Numbered from the stretch's first letter, positions 52,915 through 62,328 are shown. The stretch: 64,000 bases of DNA from Chloroflexota bacterium (GCA_021786265.1 JAJYNP010000051.1:45361-109360); one strand, 5' to 3'. The notes: generated from the letters alone by a model not told the origin. Numbers and translations: made by a program.

Positions 52915-53757
52915 GTGGCGTCTCGCGTCAACCGGCTGCCGTACGACCGCACCCTGCTTGAGTTCCTGGCGTGCTGGGTCATGACTACGGTCATGGGACA
53001 CCCGTCCGCGACCTGGAGAGACACGGGGCGCGCGACGCAGGTTCATGACTTCGATCTGCTTTCGCCCGACGGGACGGTCGTGCCGGTCGAGGTGACCACG
53101 GCCATGAATGATTCGGAGCTGAAGAGACTCGCCGCCATCCAGCAGCACCAGGCCGCCCTCAAGGCACTGGCGCCGGACTGGCATCTTGTCCTTGCCCTCA
53201 CTCACGGAGCCAGGATCTCGAAGCTGGTGGCCGAACTCCCCGGCCTCATCGCCGACGTCGAGTCCGCTGGCCTCGCGTCCTTCCAGACCCGTCAGCCAGC
53301 TCCCGCGATGCCCGCCATCGCCGAGCGGTTTGCCGGCGTCGGTGTGGGCGACGCGCAGGGCTGGCGCACCACCCCGGGCGCAGGCAGCGTCATGCTCCGT
53401 CAGCCCTCCGTCGCCCATCGCGACAGCAACTCCGTTACCCACGCTGTGGAGCGGGTTGCACGCCTGCGCGACAACGAGACGAAGCTCGCTCGGGCGGGCG
53501 GCGGTCACCTCTTCGTTTGGATCGACGCGTCAGACCCGGCACACCTGGCGTTCTGGGACCCAGCCCGGACCGGCTTGGCTTCGAAACCGCAGCTGCCGCA
53601 GGCGATCAACGTGGTGTGGGCAGGTCAGCTTTTCGTCCAGGCTCAACCCGCTGGGACAACGTCGGCGTGGTGTGGCGGGCTGTGGCGCGCGACGAACGGC
53701 GATGCGTGGGAGGACCTCACCACGCTGGCTCCACATCTGGGTCTTAGCCTTCAGTGA
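52915..53757 (+). CDS. Uncharacterised protein with nuclease-like N-terminal segment
   Basis: 280 residues from GTG 52915. The segment VHDFDLLSPDGTVVPVEVTT has the D...(E)xT/K spacing of PD-(D/E)XK nucleases, although the lysine is replaced by threonine. The second half is alpha/beta with HLFVWIDASDPAHLAFWD. It sits 55 bases before the Mrr-type helicase on the same strand. A nuclease role is a hypothesis. Confidence 0.5.
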   Translation: MASRVNRLPYDRTLLEFLACWVMTTVMGHPSATWRDTGRATQVHDFDLLSPDGTVVPVEVTTAMNDSELKRLAAIQQHQAALKALAPDWHLVLALTHGARISKLVAELPGLIADVESAGLASFQTRQPAPAMPAIAERFAGVGVGDAQGWRTTPGAGSVMLRQPSVAHRDSNSVTHAVERVARLRDNETKLARAGGGHLFVWIDASDPAHLAFWDPARTGLASKPQLPQAINVVWAGQLFVQAQPAGTTSAWCGGLWRATNGDAWEDLTTLAPHLGLSLQ

Positions 53758-53812
53758 TCCCGGCTGCTTCCTGATCCTCAGCTTGTGATCGTCTGGGCGC
53801 CTGAATGGACGG

Positions 53813-56371
53813 GTGATTCGGGTGACGGTTCGGACAGTCGGAGGGCTCGGCTTCGAACCAGTCGAGGCGTCGATCGCAGCGTTGGCGACCGCGGACGGTC
53901 GTGGCCGGCGCTTCGAACTCGCCTGCGCGTACCTCCTCCGTCACGCACCCGAATACGGGCTCGTCGAGGTTTGGCCATGGCGTGAGTGGCCCGATCGGGA
54001 CGCGGCCGGGTTCGGGATGCTGGACCTGGGGATCGACCTCGTCGGCCGCACACACTCGGGCGATCTGTGGGCGGCCCAGGCCAAGTTCCGCACCGATCCC
54101 GCGCAGAGCCTGACCTGGGAGGAGCTGGCGACCTTCGTCGGGCACAGCGCCCGGCCCGACCTCTTCGCCTATCGCCTGGTCATCACAAACACGTGGGCCG
54201 TGCCGGCCCGCTTCGAGAAGGCGACGGCGGGTCAGGAGATCGGCTGGCTGGGACGCGCCGATCTCCTCGCCCTCGGTCTCGACTGGCACCCGTTCCTGGA
54301 GCCCACGACGGAGCCCGCGAGTCCGCGGAAGAGCCCCCAACCGCACCAGGCGGCGGCGGTGCGGGACGCCGTCGGCCACCTCGCCGAGCGTGAGCGCGGT
54401 CAGCTCATCATGGCCTGCGGGACCGGCAAGACGCTCACGACACTGTGGATCGCGGAGGCTCGCCGCGACGAGCGCGTGCTCGTACTCGTCCCCTCCCTCT
54501 CGCTCTTGCGCCAGTTCCGCCGCGAGTGGCTGGAGTCCGCGGATCCGGCCCTGCCCTTCGTCGATCTCTGCGTCTGCTCGGACATCACGGTCGCGGGTGG
54601 ACACGCGCGGGGGATGACGGACGATCTCGCCGAGCGCGCAGCCGACCTTGGGGTGCCCGTCACCACGGACGCCGGTGCCATCGCCGAGTTCCTGCGTGGT
54701 GGTGGTCGGCGCGTCGTCTTCGCCACGTACCAGTCGAGCCCCCGGATCGCCGAGGGGATGGCCGATCCGGAGGTCCCGGCGTTCGACCTCGCGATCGCCG
54801 ACGAGGCGCACCGCCTGGCAGCGCCGATCGAGCGCAGCTTCGCGACTGTCCTCGATGGTTCCAAGATCCGAGCGCGTCGGCGGCTCTTCGCCACGGCTAC
54901 GCCGCGGTACCTCGCGCCGCACGTCAAGCGTCGCGCCGAGGAAGAGGACGTCGAGGTCGTCTCGATGGACGACCCGGAGGTCTTCGGCACGGTCGCGCAC
55001 CAGCTCACCTTCGGCCAGGCCATCGCGCAGGACCTCCTCTCGGACTACCGGGTGGTCGTGCTCGCGACGCAGGAGGCCGCGGTCGCGGACCTCATCGAGT
55101 CCCGGCGCCTGGTCCGCCCCGGTGAGGACGCCCCGATCACCGATGCGGCCACGCTGGCGACCCTGTCGAGCGTCACTCACGCGGTCGACGAGCTCGGGCT
55201 GCGCCGCTTGATCAGCTTCCATCGTACGGTCGAGCGGGCCCGTTCGTTCGCCCGTGCCGCGGCCGCACCGCCAGACCCCGCGAACCACATCCTCCAGGCC
55301 GCCTATGTCTCGGGCGACATGCCCGCGGGCGAGCGGGCCGAGAGGCTCGATCGCCTGCGCCGCGCCGACGGGCAGGCGGTCCTCCTGGCCAACGCGCGGT
55401 GCCTGACCGAAGGGGTCGATGTGCCCGCCCTCGATGGCGTCGTCTTCGTCGATCCGCGCTGGAGCCCGATCGACATCGTGCAGGCAGTGGGAAGGGTTAT
55501 CCGGAAGGCAGAGAACAAGCGTCTGGGCACGATCGTCATCCCGGTGCTCGTGCCCGATGGCACCGATCCGGACTCCGTACTCGAGGAGTCGTCGTTCGAG
55601 GTCGTCTGGTCGGTCGTGCGGGCACTGCGCAGCCACGATGAGCGCCTCGCCGAGATCCTCTCGGCCGCCCGGACGGAACTCGGTCGCGCCAGCAGGCCCA
55701 GCGGCTCGGCCTTCCTCGACGGCCACTTCGGCGTACTCGACCTGCCGGCTACGCTCGACCCTGCCGCATTCGCCGAGGCCATCGAGCTGCGGATCGTCGA
55801 TGCCGGGAGCTTCCCGTTCGACGAGGGACTCGGACACCTGCTGGCCTACGTCGAGGAGCACGGCGATGCCCGAGTGCCTGCCGATCATGTGACACGGACC
55901 GGGCATCACCTCGGTTCGTGGGTAGCGGTGCGGCGAGCCGAGTTCCGGTCGGGTCGGTTGGCTGGCGACCGTTGTTCACGGCTGGAACGACTGCCCGGGT
56001 GGTCGTGGGATCCGGTTGAGGACGACTTCCAGGCCGGACTGGAGACGCTGCGCGCGTTCGCCGCCGAGCACGGACACCTGCGGATCCCGAACCGGCTACG
56101 CGAGTTCCGCGGGCTCGACCTGGCCAGGTGGTGCCGGAGCCGCCGGGCGGCGTATCAGCGCGGCGAGCTGCGGCCAGCGTGGATCGCAGCCTTACAGTCC
56201 GTGCCCGGCTGGTCCTGGAATCCCCATGAGAGCAACTTCGATGCCGGTCTCCGACACCTGCGCGAGTATGTCGCGCGCCATGAGAACGCCCGCGTCCCGG
56301 CCCGCAAGCGTGCCGCGGACGGCTTTCTCCTCGGGAGGTGGGTCGACCACCAACGAATGTTCCGTCGATAG
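53813..56371 (+). CDS. Mrr-type nuclease + DEAD/DEAH helicase with helicase-associated repeats (interrupted)
   Basis: 852 residues to a TAG at 56369-56371. Order: Mrr-like PD-(D/E)XK domain (about 20-150: DLGIDLVGRTHSGDLWAAQAKF), ResIII-type helicase with motif I MACGTGKTL (about 200), II IADEAHRL, III FATATPRYL, V and VI TEGVDVPALD and QAVGRVIRK, then helicase-associated (HA) repeats from about residue 667. Two and a half HA repeats are inside this frame. The same frame continues past the TAG without a gap through four and a half more repeats to 57319. Likely a DNA translocase/nuclease of the restriction or defence kind. GTG 53813 or 53822 is the start. Confidence 0.85.
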   Translation: MIRVTVRTVGGLGFEPVEASIAALATADGRGRRFELACAYLLRHAPEYGLVEVWPWREWPDRDAAGFGMLDLGIDLVGRTHSGDLWAAQAKFRTDPAQSLTWEELATFVGHSARPDLFAYRLVITNTWAVPARFEKATAGQEIGWLGRADLLALGLDWHPFLEPTTEPASPRKSPQPHQAAAVRDAVGHLAERERGQLIMACGTGKTLTTLWIAEARRDERVLVLVPSLSLLRQFRREWLESADPALPFVDLCVCSDITVAGGHARGMTDDLAERAADLGVPVTTDAGAIAEFLRGGGRRVVFATYQSSPRIAEGMADPEVPAFDLAIADEAHRLAAPIERSFATVLDGSKIRARRRLFATATPRYLAPHVKRRAEEEDVEVVSMDDPEVFGTVAHQLTFGQAIAQDLLSDYRVVVLATQEAAVADLIESRRLVRPGEDAPITDAATLATLSSVTHAVDELGLRRLISFHRTVERARSFARAAAAPPDPANHILQAAYVSGDMPAGERAERLDRLRRADGQAVLLANARCLTEGVDVPALDGVVFVDPRWSPIDIVQAVGRVIRKAENKRLGTIVIPVLVPDGTDPDSVLEESSFEVVWSVVRALRSHDERLAEILSAARTELGRASRPSGSAFLDGHFGVLDLPATLDPAAFAEAIELRIVDAGSFPFDEGLGHLLAYVEEHGDARVPADHVTRTGHHLGSWVAVRRAEFRSGRLAGDRCSRLERLPGWSWDPVEDDFQAGLETLRAFAAEHGHLRIPNRLREFRGLDLARWCRSRRAAYQRGELRPAWIAALQSVPGWSWNPHESNFDAGLRHLREYVARHENARVPARKRAADGFLLGRWVDHQRMFRR

Positions 56372-57319
56372 GGCAAACTGAGCGCCGCCAGGATCGCGGC
56401 GCTGGAGTTCTTGCCCGGCTGGACCTGGGATCCCACGGCGGACGACTTCCGACGCGGCTTCGCTGTGCTCCAGCAGTATCTGCGAGACGCGGGATCCGCG
56501 CGCGTTCCGAAGGACTTCGTACTGCCCGACGGGATGCAGCTTGGGTCATGGGTAGGGGTGCAGCGGCAGAAGCACCGGCGAGGCCAGCTCGACGCGGAGC
56601 GCAGCGGCCTGCTCGAAGCCCTCCCTGGATGGACGTGGAACCCGCATGGCGACGCCTTCGAGCGCGGCATCGAGTCGCTGCGACGTTTCGTGGCGCAACA
56701 CGGCCACGCCAACGTGCCGCAGTCATACCAGGATCCGGATCACTTCCGGCTTGGTACATGGGCGGGCAACCAGCGCCAGCTGCACCGGACCGGCAAGCTG
56801 GCGGCGGCGCGTGTCGCCGCCCTCGAATCCGTGCCGCGGTGGTCGTGGCAGCCGCCAGAAGACTTCGACGTCGGCTTCCGCCACCTGTCCGACTTCGTCG
56901 CAAAGTGCGGCCATGCCCGGGTTCCGGTCGGGCACCGTGCACCGGATGGGTTCCGGCTGGGAGCCTGGCTGGCACGGCGGCGCGAGGACTGGCGTGCAGG
57001 ACGGCTGCTCGCGGGCCGGGCGGCCGCGCTGGCGTCACTGCCCGGCTGGACGTGGGACCCTTTCGAGGATGACTTCCGCACCGGGCTCGACGCGCTCCGA
57101 GCGTTTGTCGCCGAGTACGGCCACGCGAGAGTGCCGGCAGCGCATGTCACTTCGAGAGGTTTTCGTCTGGGTCGATGGGTACAACACCAACGCACCCAGT
57201 TGCGGCGTGGAACGCTGTCTCTCGAGCGGATTGAAGCCCTGCGTGATGTGGCAGGATGGGATAACCCAGGCGCGCATCCGACCGCTCCCAAGTACCCGGG
57301 GCCACCGCAGTTGCCTTGA
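56372..57319 (+). pseudogene. In-frame continuation of the HA-repeat helicase after a nonsense codon
   Basis: Directly after the TAG the frame resumes GKLSAARIAALEFLPGWTWD, the second half of HA repeat 3, and continues through repeats 4-7 (for example QLGSWVGVQRQKHRRGQL, FRLGTWAGNQRQLHRTGKL) to the natural stop. In the other repeats the stop position is filled by R, T, A or S. The stretch is separate only because of one base change. It lacks its own ribosome site; possible starts are TTG 56411 or ATG 56534. Confidence 0.8.
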
Positions 57320-57384
57320 CACTACTGGCCACCTCTCCGTCCGCCCGAAACGCTCCTCGTTTCGGACCGCGCCGGACCCCGCCT

Positions 57385-58668
57385 CTATCCGGGCTTCGGT
57401 CCACCGGACGGGCCAGAGGCTTCGCCTCTTCGCCGCCGATTGCGCTCCGCTCGCTGCCTGGCCGCCTCCCTCTTGTGCTCCTCGCGGTCCTGGCAGTAGC
57501 GCGAGTTGCCGTGGGCACTGGTGGGGAGCCACCGCGAACAGCCGGGCCACTGGCACGTCCGCGCTGGCTGGCGGCTGGTGACGCGAGGCCACAACGACCA
57601 CAGGGAGCGCCCGAAGGCGCCCACCACCTCATTCTCGGGCAGCGGCCACGCGTCCACCTGCTGGAGCCGCAGGGTGAGAAGCGCTGCGGCGGCGTTCCGA
57701 AGAGTCACCGGGTCCGTCGCGTGCGGCGATGGGATCGGAGCGTCTTCTGCGCCAAGACCCGCGAAACCGCGGAGGGCGGCGAGCGCCGCCCGTAGCGGCG
57801 CCGCGACGTCGCGGCGTGTGTCGGCAGCTCGCAAGAGGCGCACGGCCTGCTCCCACACGACCAGTTCAGCGGCGGCCCGGCGCCACGCCTCAACCGTGTC
57901 GGACAGACCCAACGGCACGCCGTCCGCGTTCCTGTACTGGCCCAGGAGCATGTCGAACCGCCCCAGCGTCCCGGGCTCAAGCGTCGCCGCAATGCCACCC
58001 TCTCGCGCCATGGGACTGAAGGTCGACGCCATTAACCGCGCTGCCAGGCGCAGTCGATCAGCCGTGACGCCCGGAGGTACCCGCACGTGGACCAGCTCGT
58101 CGCCCCGGGCGGTGTCCGCTTCGATCTCGCTGGCCGTCGCCTGGTAGCGCGCCAGCACGGCGAGGACCTGACCGTAGAAGGTCTTCCGATAGAGACTCCG
58201 TTCCTCTGGCGATAGTCGCCCATCCACCCCGTCGGCGAATGCCTCGTTCGCCCGGCTGAAGCGGTCCATCACCTTCTCGTCCATCGTCGCGGCAGCGATC
58301 AGCAGGCGCGCGGCCCAGGACAGGCGCCCGGGGATGGCCACGGCGATGCCGCCCCCCGCGGCGATCCAGCGGTGCAGTTCCTCGATCGCGGGAACCACGG
58401 AGCCGACCATCTCGTTCAGACGCCAAGCCAGGCGGCGCTCGTCGCCCAGAGCGGGCTGCTCGCTGGTCGGGCCGAGTGGCCCGTAGCGCGACGTCGCCTG
58501 CGCGATCGTGGCCGCGTCTGCCTCTGCGAGGCGAGCGAGCTGGCGGTAGAGGAGTCGCTCACCCGTGGCTCGGGCCCGATCGAGCGGCGGCGCGGCGGGC
58601 ACGAGCTCACCGTCGGCACCGACTGCGTAGTTGACGATCAGCCGATAGAGCCGTGACGCCGGCTGCAC
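57385..58668 (-). CDS. Uncharacterised protein with C-terminal zinc finger
   Basis: 427 residues from GTG 58668 with gaggagg 6 bases upstream. Mostly helical with a short hydrophobic stretch (IAVAIPGRLSWAARLLIAAA). The end carries CQWPGCSRWLPTSAHGNSRYC, a CxxxxC...C..H zinc finger like those at the ends of CGNR-type proteins, then a strongly basic tail. Convergent with the helicase gene and divergent from the methyltransferase. Function unknown; probably element-encoded. Confidence 0.65.
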   Translation of the reverse strand: MQPASRLYRLIVNYAVGADGELVPAAPPLDRARATGERLLYRQLARLAEADAATIAQATSRYGPLGPTSEQPALGDERRLAWRLNEMVGSVVPAIEELHRWIAAGGGIAVAIPGRLSWAARLLIAAATMDEKVMDRFSRANEAFADGVDGRLSPEERSLYRKTFYGQVLAVLARYQATASEIEADTARGDELVHVRVPPGVTADRLRLAARLMASTFSPMAREGGIAATLEPGTLGRFDMLLGQYRNADGVPLGLSDTVEAWRRAAAELVVWEQAVRLLRAADTRRDVAAPLRAALAALRGFAGLGAEDAPIPSPHATDPVTLRNAAAALLTLRLQQVDAWPLPENEVVGAFGRSLWSLWPRVTSRQPARTCQWPGCSRWLPTSAHGNSRYCQDREEHKREAARQRAERNRRRRGEASGPSGGPKPG

Positions 58669-58776
58669 AGCCTGCCTCCTCGCATTCGCCGATTCGTTCG
58701 CAGATTCGCATGGTTGCGCGACCCCCCGTGCGCGTTTCTTAGGGTAGGGACAGCGCGAAGGGAGGCAAGGGCAACC

Positions 58777-59742
58777 ATGGCACAGCGTCGCGACAGCTTG
58801 TCTGTCACGGTGGAGATCCCGCCGGTACCAGCGTGGCGGGTCTGTGGACGCTGCGGGCACGCCTGGCGCACTCGCTCGCGCGGCCTGCGTTTCCGCTGCC
58901 GCCGCTGTGAACAAGCGCGCCCGGGCCGCCGCGCTCGACGCGGCTCGGGCCTGCCAGGCCGGCGCCCACTCATGACCCCACGGGCCTCGCGCGTGCACCT
59001 GCAGCGCACCACCGCCCGGCGGCTGCTCGGCGCACTGCCCGACGGCGCAGCCGACGCGATCATCGTGGACCCGCCCTACCCCGTGGATCGGCATGGCACC
59101 GGTCATCTGCAGGACTGGTTCGCGGGCACCATGAGCTGGCGCCAGATCGGCGCGGTCTTGAAGCTCGCTCGCGGGAAGCTCGCGACGAGCGGCGTGATCT
59201 TCGTCATGACCAACTCGGCCGGGCTGGCCGAGGCGATCGGGGCGATGGAGCAGGCGGGCTTTGCCAAGCCGCGGGTCATCACCTGGGACCGCCAGTCTCC
59301 GGGCCTGGGCGGCGGGCTCCGGCATCAGACCGAGTACATCCTCGTCGGCCGGCGCTCCGGCTTGCGAACGCTGCGCGGCAGTGACCTGATCTCAGTGCCC
59401 GCCATCGGCCCCGGCACGGCCGGTCGCTACCCGAGCGAGAAGCCCGAGCAGCTGGGACGCGAGCTGGCGCGCATCGCGGGCATCCGTCGCGGCGAGCTCG
59501 TGGTCGACCCGTTCGTCGGCTCCGGCGCCTTGCTCCTGGGCGCCCTGGAGCGCGGGGCGGTCGTCACGGGTGCGGATATCTCGGCGCGCGCCATCGCCCG
59601 CGCCAGCGCTCGTCTCGGCGCTCGACCAGTCGCCGCGGCAACACAGCCTGCCCGGCCGCGGCGCAGGCCGACTGCCGCAGCTCGGTCGCGGCCGGGCGTG
59701 CACCCCCGGCCGGCAGTCCCTCCACGAAGAGCGCGGCAGTGA
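58777..59742 (+). CDS. DNA methyltransferase (N4/N6) with N-terminal zinc ribbon
   Basis: 321 residues. A zinc ribbon (CGRCGHAW ... CRRCEQA, about 22-48) precedes a beta-class methyltransferase. Catalytic motif IV IIVDPPYP is at about 97, and the SAM-binding motif I DPFVGSGALLLGALERGAVVTGADIS is at about 250, so the order is IV before I. A basic, Pro-rich tail ends the protein. An orphan methyltransferase carried by mobile elements often guards against host restriction. No cognate nuclease overlaps it. ATG 58777. Confidence 0.88.
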   Translation: MAQRRDSLSVTVEIPPVPAWRVCGRCGHAWRTRSRGLRFRCRRCEQARPGRRARRGSGLPGRRPLMTPRASRVHLQRTTARRLLGALPDGAADAIIVDPPYPVDRHGTGHLQDWFAGTMSWRQIGAVLKLARGKLATSGVIFVMTNSAGLAEAIGAMEQAGFAKPRVITWDRQSPGLGGGLRHQTEYILVGRRSGLRTLRGSDLISVPAIGPGTAGRYPSEKPEQLGRELARIAGIRRGELVVDPFVGSGALLLGALERGAVVTGADISARAIARASARLGARPVAAATQPARPRRRPTAAARSRPGVHPRPAVPPRRARQ

Positions 59743-60139
59743 TGAGCGCCCGACAGCGCGCCGCCCCCCGCCTCTCGCATCTGCGAGCCGTCCGTCAGCG
59801 CTCGAGCGAGCTCCTGCCCGGGGCCGGAGGGCAGGCGGAGCTGGCCAATCACACGGCGGACCTCCCCTACGGGCCAAGAACCGCACTCAACGAGTTCTCG
59901 ATCGTGCGTGCGTCGGCTGCGGCGGCCCAGTGCTCCGCGCACGCCGCGGTCCGGACCCGCGCTACTGCGTGCGCTGCGCCATCGAGCTGCGTCGCGTGCA
60001 GCAGCTGCGGGCCTACCTGCGCGCGGCCGAGCGCCTCGCGAGGACGATCGATCGAACCGACGTGGCGCTGGCAGCAGGCACCGCGGTCGCGACACTCGAC
60101 GCTGGACCACACCATACACAGGGTCCGACGAATGAGTGA
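59742..60139 (+). CDS. Small zinc-ribbon protein, frame uncertain
   Basis: The methyltransferase stop overlaps ATG 59742 (TGATG). That frame reads MSARQRAAPRLSHLRAVRQR and stays open into the ATPase. The neighbouring frame instead carries a convincing zinc ribbon near 59900-60000 (CVGCGGPVLRARRG ... RYCVRCAIELRRVQ) and the helix RAYLRAAERLARTIDRTD to a stop at 60139, but it has no start codon after the methyltransferase. A single frame change near 59880-59905 would join them, so this is either a frameshifted gene or one using programmed slippage. Confidence 0.4.
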
Positions 60140-62057
60140 CACCGTCGCGGCCCGCCGACGCTTTGAGCTGCGCGACGCCTCCGGCCAGCTGGTGGCCGTG
60201 CACGTCCGGGAGGACCTCCCCGGCGGCGCCAAGCGATTCCGCTGGGAACAGCCGGATGGACGCCCGGGCCTGGACGGCGTCCCTGTGAGCGAGCTGCCCC
60301 TGTACGGGATCGAGCACCTCGACGGCCTGGGCGCCAGGGTCGTGATCGTCGAGGGCGAGAAAGCGGCCGAGGCGCTCTGGAGTGCCGACATCGCGGCGGT
60401 GGCCACCGTCACTGGTGCCGCAAGCGCCCCAGGTCGTGGCCCGCTGGGCGAGCTGAGTGGTCGCCACGTCGCGCTCTGGCCGGACGCCGATGCAGTGGGT
60501 CGCCGGCACATGGCCACGCTCGCGGAGCGGCTCACCGGCATCGCCGCATCCGTGTCGATCGTCGCGCTGCCGGAGGACGTGCCATCCGGGTGGGACGCGG
60601 CCGACGCGGTCGCCCAAGGGCGCGACCTCGCCGCGATCCTCGCGGCGGCTGAACCGGCTGCGCCACAGCCAGCGACGGGACGTGTGACTGATCGATCGGC
60701 ACCAACCAGCGAGCCGGAGGTGATCGTCACCCGGCTGTCGTCCGTGGTGGCGCTGCCACTCGATTGGCTGTGGCCGGGCTACATCCCGGCCGGCATGCTG
60801 ACCATCCTCGACGGCGATCCGGGCCTGGGCAAGACGCTCGTCACCCTCGATCTCGCCGCCCGGGTGACGCGCGGTTGGCCGATGCCGGGGGTCGGGGTCG
60901 GTGCGCACCATGACGCTGGAGATGCGCAGCACCACGGTCGTGATCACCAGGACGATGTACTCCATGAAGCTCGTGGCGCTGTCTTGCTCTCGGCGGAGGA
61001 CGATCTGGCCCGCACGATCCGCCCGCGCCTGGACGCTGCAGGCGCCGACGTGGACCGGATCGCGGTCGTCACCCTCCGCGAGCGCGATGGGACCACCCGT
61101 GAACCCCTGATCAGCGCCGACGATCTGGTGGCGGTGGAGCAGGCGATCCGGGAGGTCGGCGCCGCGCTCCTCGTGGTCGATCCGCTGGTGGCGTATCTGC
61201 CCGACGCGGTGAACACCAACCGCGACCACGACGTGCGCCGCTCACTCGCGCTCCTCGCCGACCTGGCCGAGCGCACCGGTGCGGCGGTCGTGGCGGTCCG
61301 CCACCTGCGCAAGGCGGGGGCCGACAACCCCCTGTACCGGGGCGGTGGTTCGATCGGCATCATCGGCGCTGCCCGGGCCGGCCTGCTCGTGGCCCGCGAT
61401 CCCGAGGACCCCTCCGGCGACCGACGGGTCATCGCGGCGACGAAGAGCAACCTGGGGCCCCTGCCGGCCAGCCTCGCCTTCACCGTCGAGGTGGAGCCGA
61501 GCTGCTCCCATCCCCATGTGGCGTGGCAGGGCGAGAGCGCCTATCGGGCGGCAGAGCTGCTCGCGACGGCCGCAGACCGGGACGAGCTGAGCGCGCACGC
61601 AGAGGCGGCCGACTTCCTGCGCGGCCTCCTTGCCGACGGGCCGGTGCCATCGACCGAGGTCTACGCCGCCGCCGCGGTGGCGGGCATCGCCACCCACACC
61701 CTGGAGCGGGCGAAGAAGGACCTGGGCGTCCGCTCGGTCCGGCCGGACGGGTTCACCCGACCGTGGTCCTGGGCGCTGTCCGCGCCGTACATCGCCAGAG
61801 AGCGCCGTACCTCGCCACGGATGAACGATGGCGAGGTACGCGAGAGGGTGGCGAGGTACGGGGCCGATGCCGGGTCAGCCGGTAGCGTGGAGGGTAGGAC
61901 CGACGACAACCGCACCGCGCCGCGGGCGTGCGACGGCGGGCAGTCCCGGGGTGACGCGGCCGTGGCCGGCTGGCGCTGCACGGTGGACCTGGGTACTGGG
62001 CACGTGCCGGCCCTGCGCTCCGACGGCTCGGTCTATTGCGGGACGTGTCACCCGTGA
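60132..62057 (+). CDS. Toprim/RecA-like ATPase, replication-type (RepA/primase-helicase-like)
   Basis: 641 residues from ATG 60132. A Toprim-like domain (about 70-200) contains VIVEGEKAAEALW and LWPDADAVGRR. The AAA_25/RepA-type ATPase follows: Walker A GDPGLGKTL (about 228), VLLSAEDDLARTIRPRL (about 284), Walker B ALLVVDPLVAYLPD and an RLxR-like VRHLRKAG. A C-terminal winged-helix region and a cysteine pair (YCGTCHP) end it. Such proteins replicate plasmids and integrative elements. An unusual His/Asp-rich insert is found at about 252-281. Confidence 0.85.
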   Translation: MSDTVAARRRFELRDASGQLVAVHVREDLPGGAKRFRWEQPDGRPGLDGVPVSELPLYGIEHLDGLGARVVIVEGEKAAEALWSADIAAVATVTGAASAPGRGPLGELSGRHVALWPDADAVGRRHMATLAERLTGIAASVSIVALPEDVPSGWDAADAVAQGRDLAAILAAAEPAAPQPATGRVTDRSAPTSEPEVIVTRLSSVVALPLDWLWPGYIPAGMLTILDGDPGLGKTLVTLDLAARVTRGWPMPGVGVGAHHDAGDAQHHGRDHQDDVLHEARGAVLLSAEDDLARTIRPRLDAAGADVDRIAVVTLRERDGTTREPLISADDLVAVEQAIREVGAALLVVDPLVAYLPDAVNTNRDHDVRRSLALLADLAERTGAAVVAVRHLRKAGADNPLYRGGGSIGIIGAARAGLLVARDPEDPSGDRRVIAATKSNLGPLPASLAFTVEVEPSCSHPHVAWQGESAYRAAELLATAADRDELSAHAEAADFLRGLLADGPVPSTEVYAAAAVAGIATHTLERAKKDLGVRSVRPDGFTRPWSWALSAPYIARERRTSPRMNDGEVRERVARYGADAGSAGSVEGRTDDNRTAPRACDGGQSRGDAAVAGWRCTVDLGTGHVPALRSDGSVYCGTCHP

Positions 62058-62146
62058 GCCCGACGATAGCGCAGCGGCAAAGGGCGGCCGCGCGGGCGGG
62101 GTGCACCGGCACTGCCGGCACCATCACCCGGAGTGCCGCCCCATGA
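62054..62146 (+). CDS. Tiny ORF coupled to the ATPase stop
   Basis: 30 residues from GTG 62054 (GTGA overlap with the ATPase stop) ending with an ATGA overlap to the next small frame. Basic and Ala-rich; no family. Real coding status rests on the two overlaps only. Confidence 0.3.
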   Translation: MSPTIAQRQRAAARAGCTGTAGTITRSAAP

Positions 62147-62307
62147 GCCGGGTCACGCCCCGGCAATTGCCGGGCGAGCGACCGGCGACTACCGGGCGAC
62201 AGCCGGGAACGCCGCCCCATCGCCTGCCCCAAGACCCGCTGGTTCGGGCGCTGATCGTGTGCGTCCGCCAGGCGCACGCCCGGCAACGATCCGCCAATAG
62301 CGGGTAG
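62143..62307 (+). CDS. Small basic protein before the recombinase
   Basis: 54 residues from ATG 62143. Sequence SRVTPRQLPGERPATTGRQP then a hydrophobic helix VRALIVCVRQAHARQR. In integrative elements a small excision-directionality factor often lies next to the recombinase; size and position allow that, but no xis motif is seen. Confidence 0.35.
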   Translation: MSRVTPRQLPGERPATTGRQPGTPPHRLPQDPLVRALIVCVRQAHARQRSANSG

Positions 62308-62328
62308 ACGAGCGGCGAGAACCGAGGT

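Noticed and set aside
58777..59742. Complete restriction-modification system
   Set aside because: The methyltransferase is real but no linked cognate endonuclease was found; the Mrr-type helicase is separated by an unrelated gene and is interrupted.
60886..60975. Short antisense hydrophobic frame (MEYIVLVITTVVLRISS)
   Set aside because: It lies opposite the ATPase insert, has no ribosome site and is too short; it may be a by-product of the His/Asp-rich insert.
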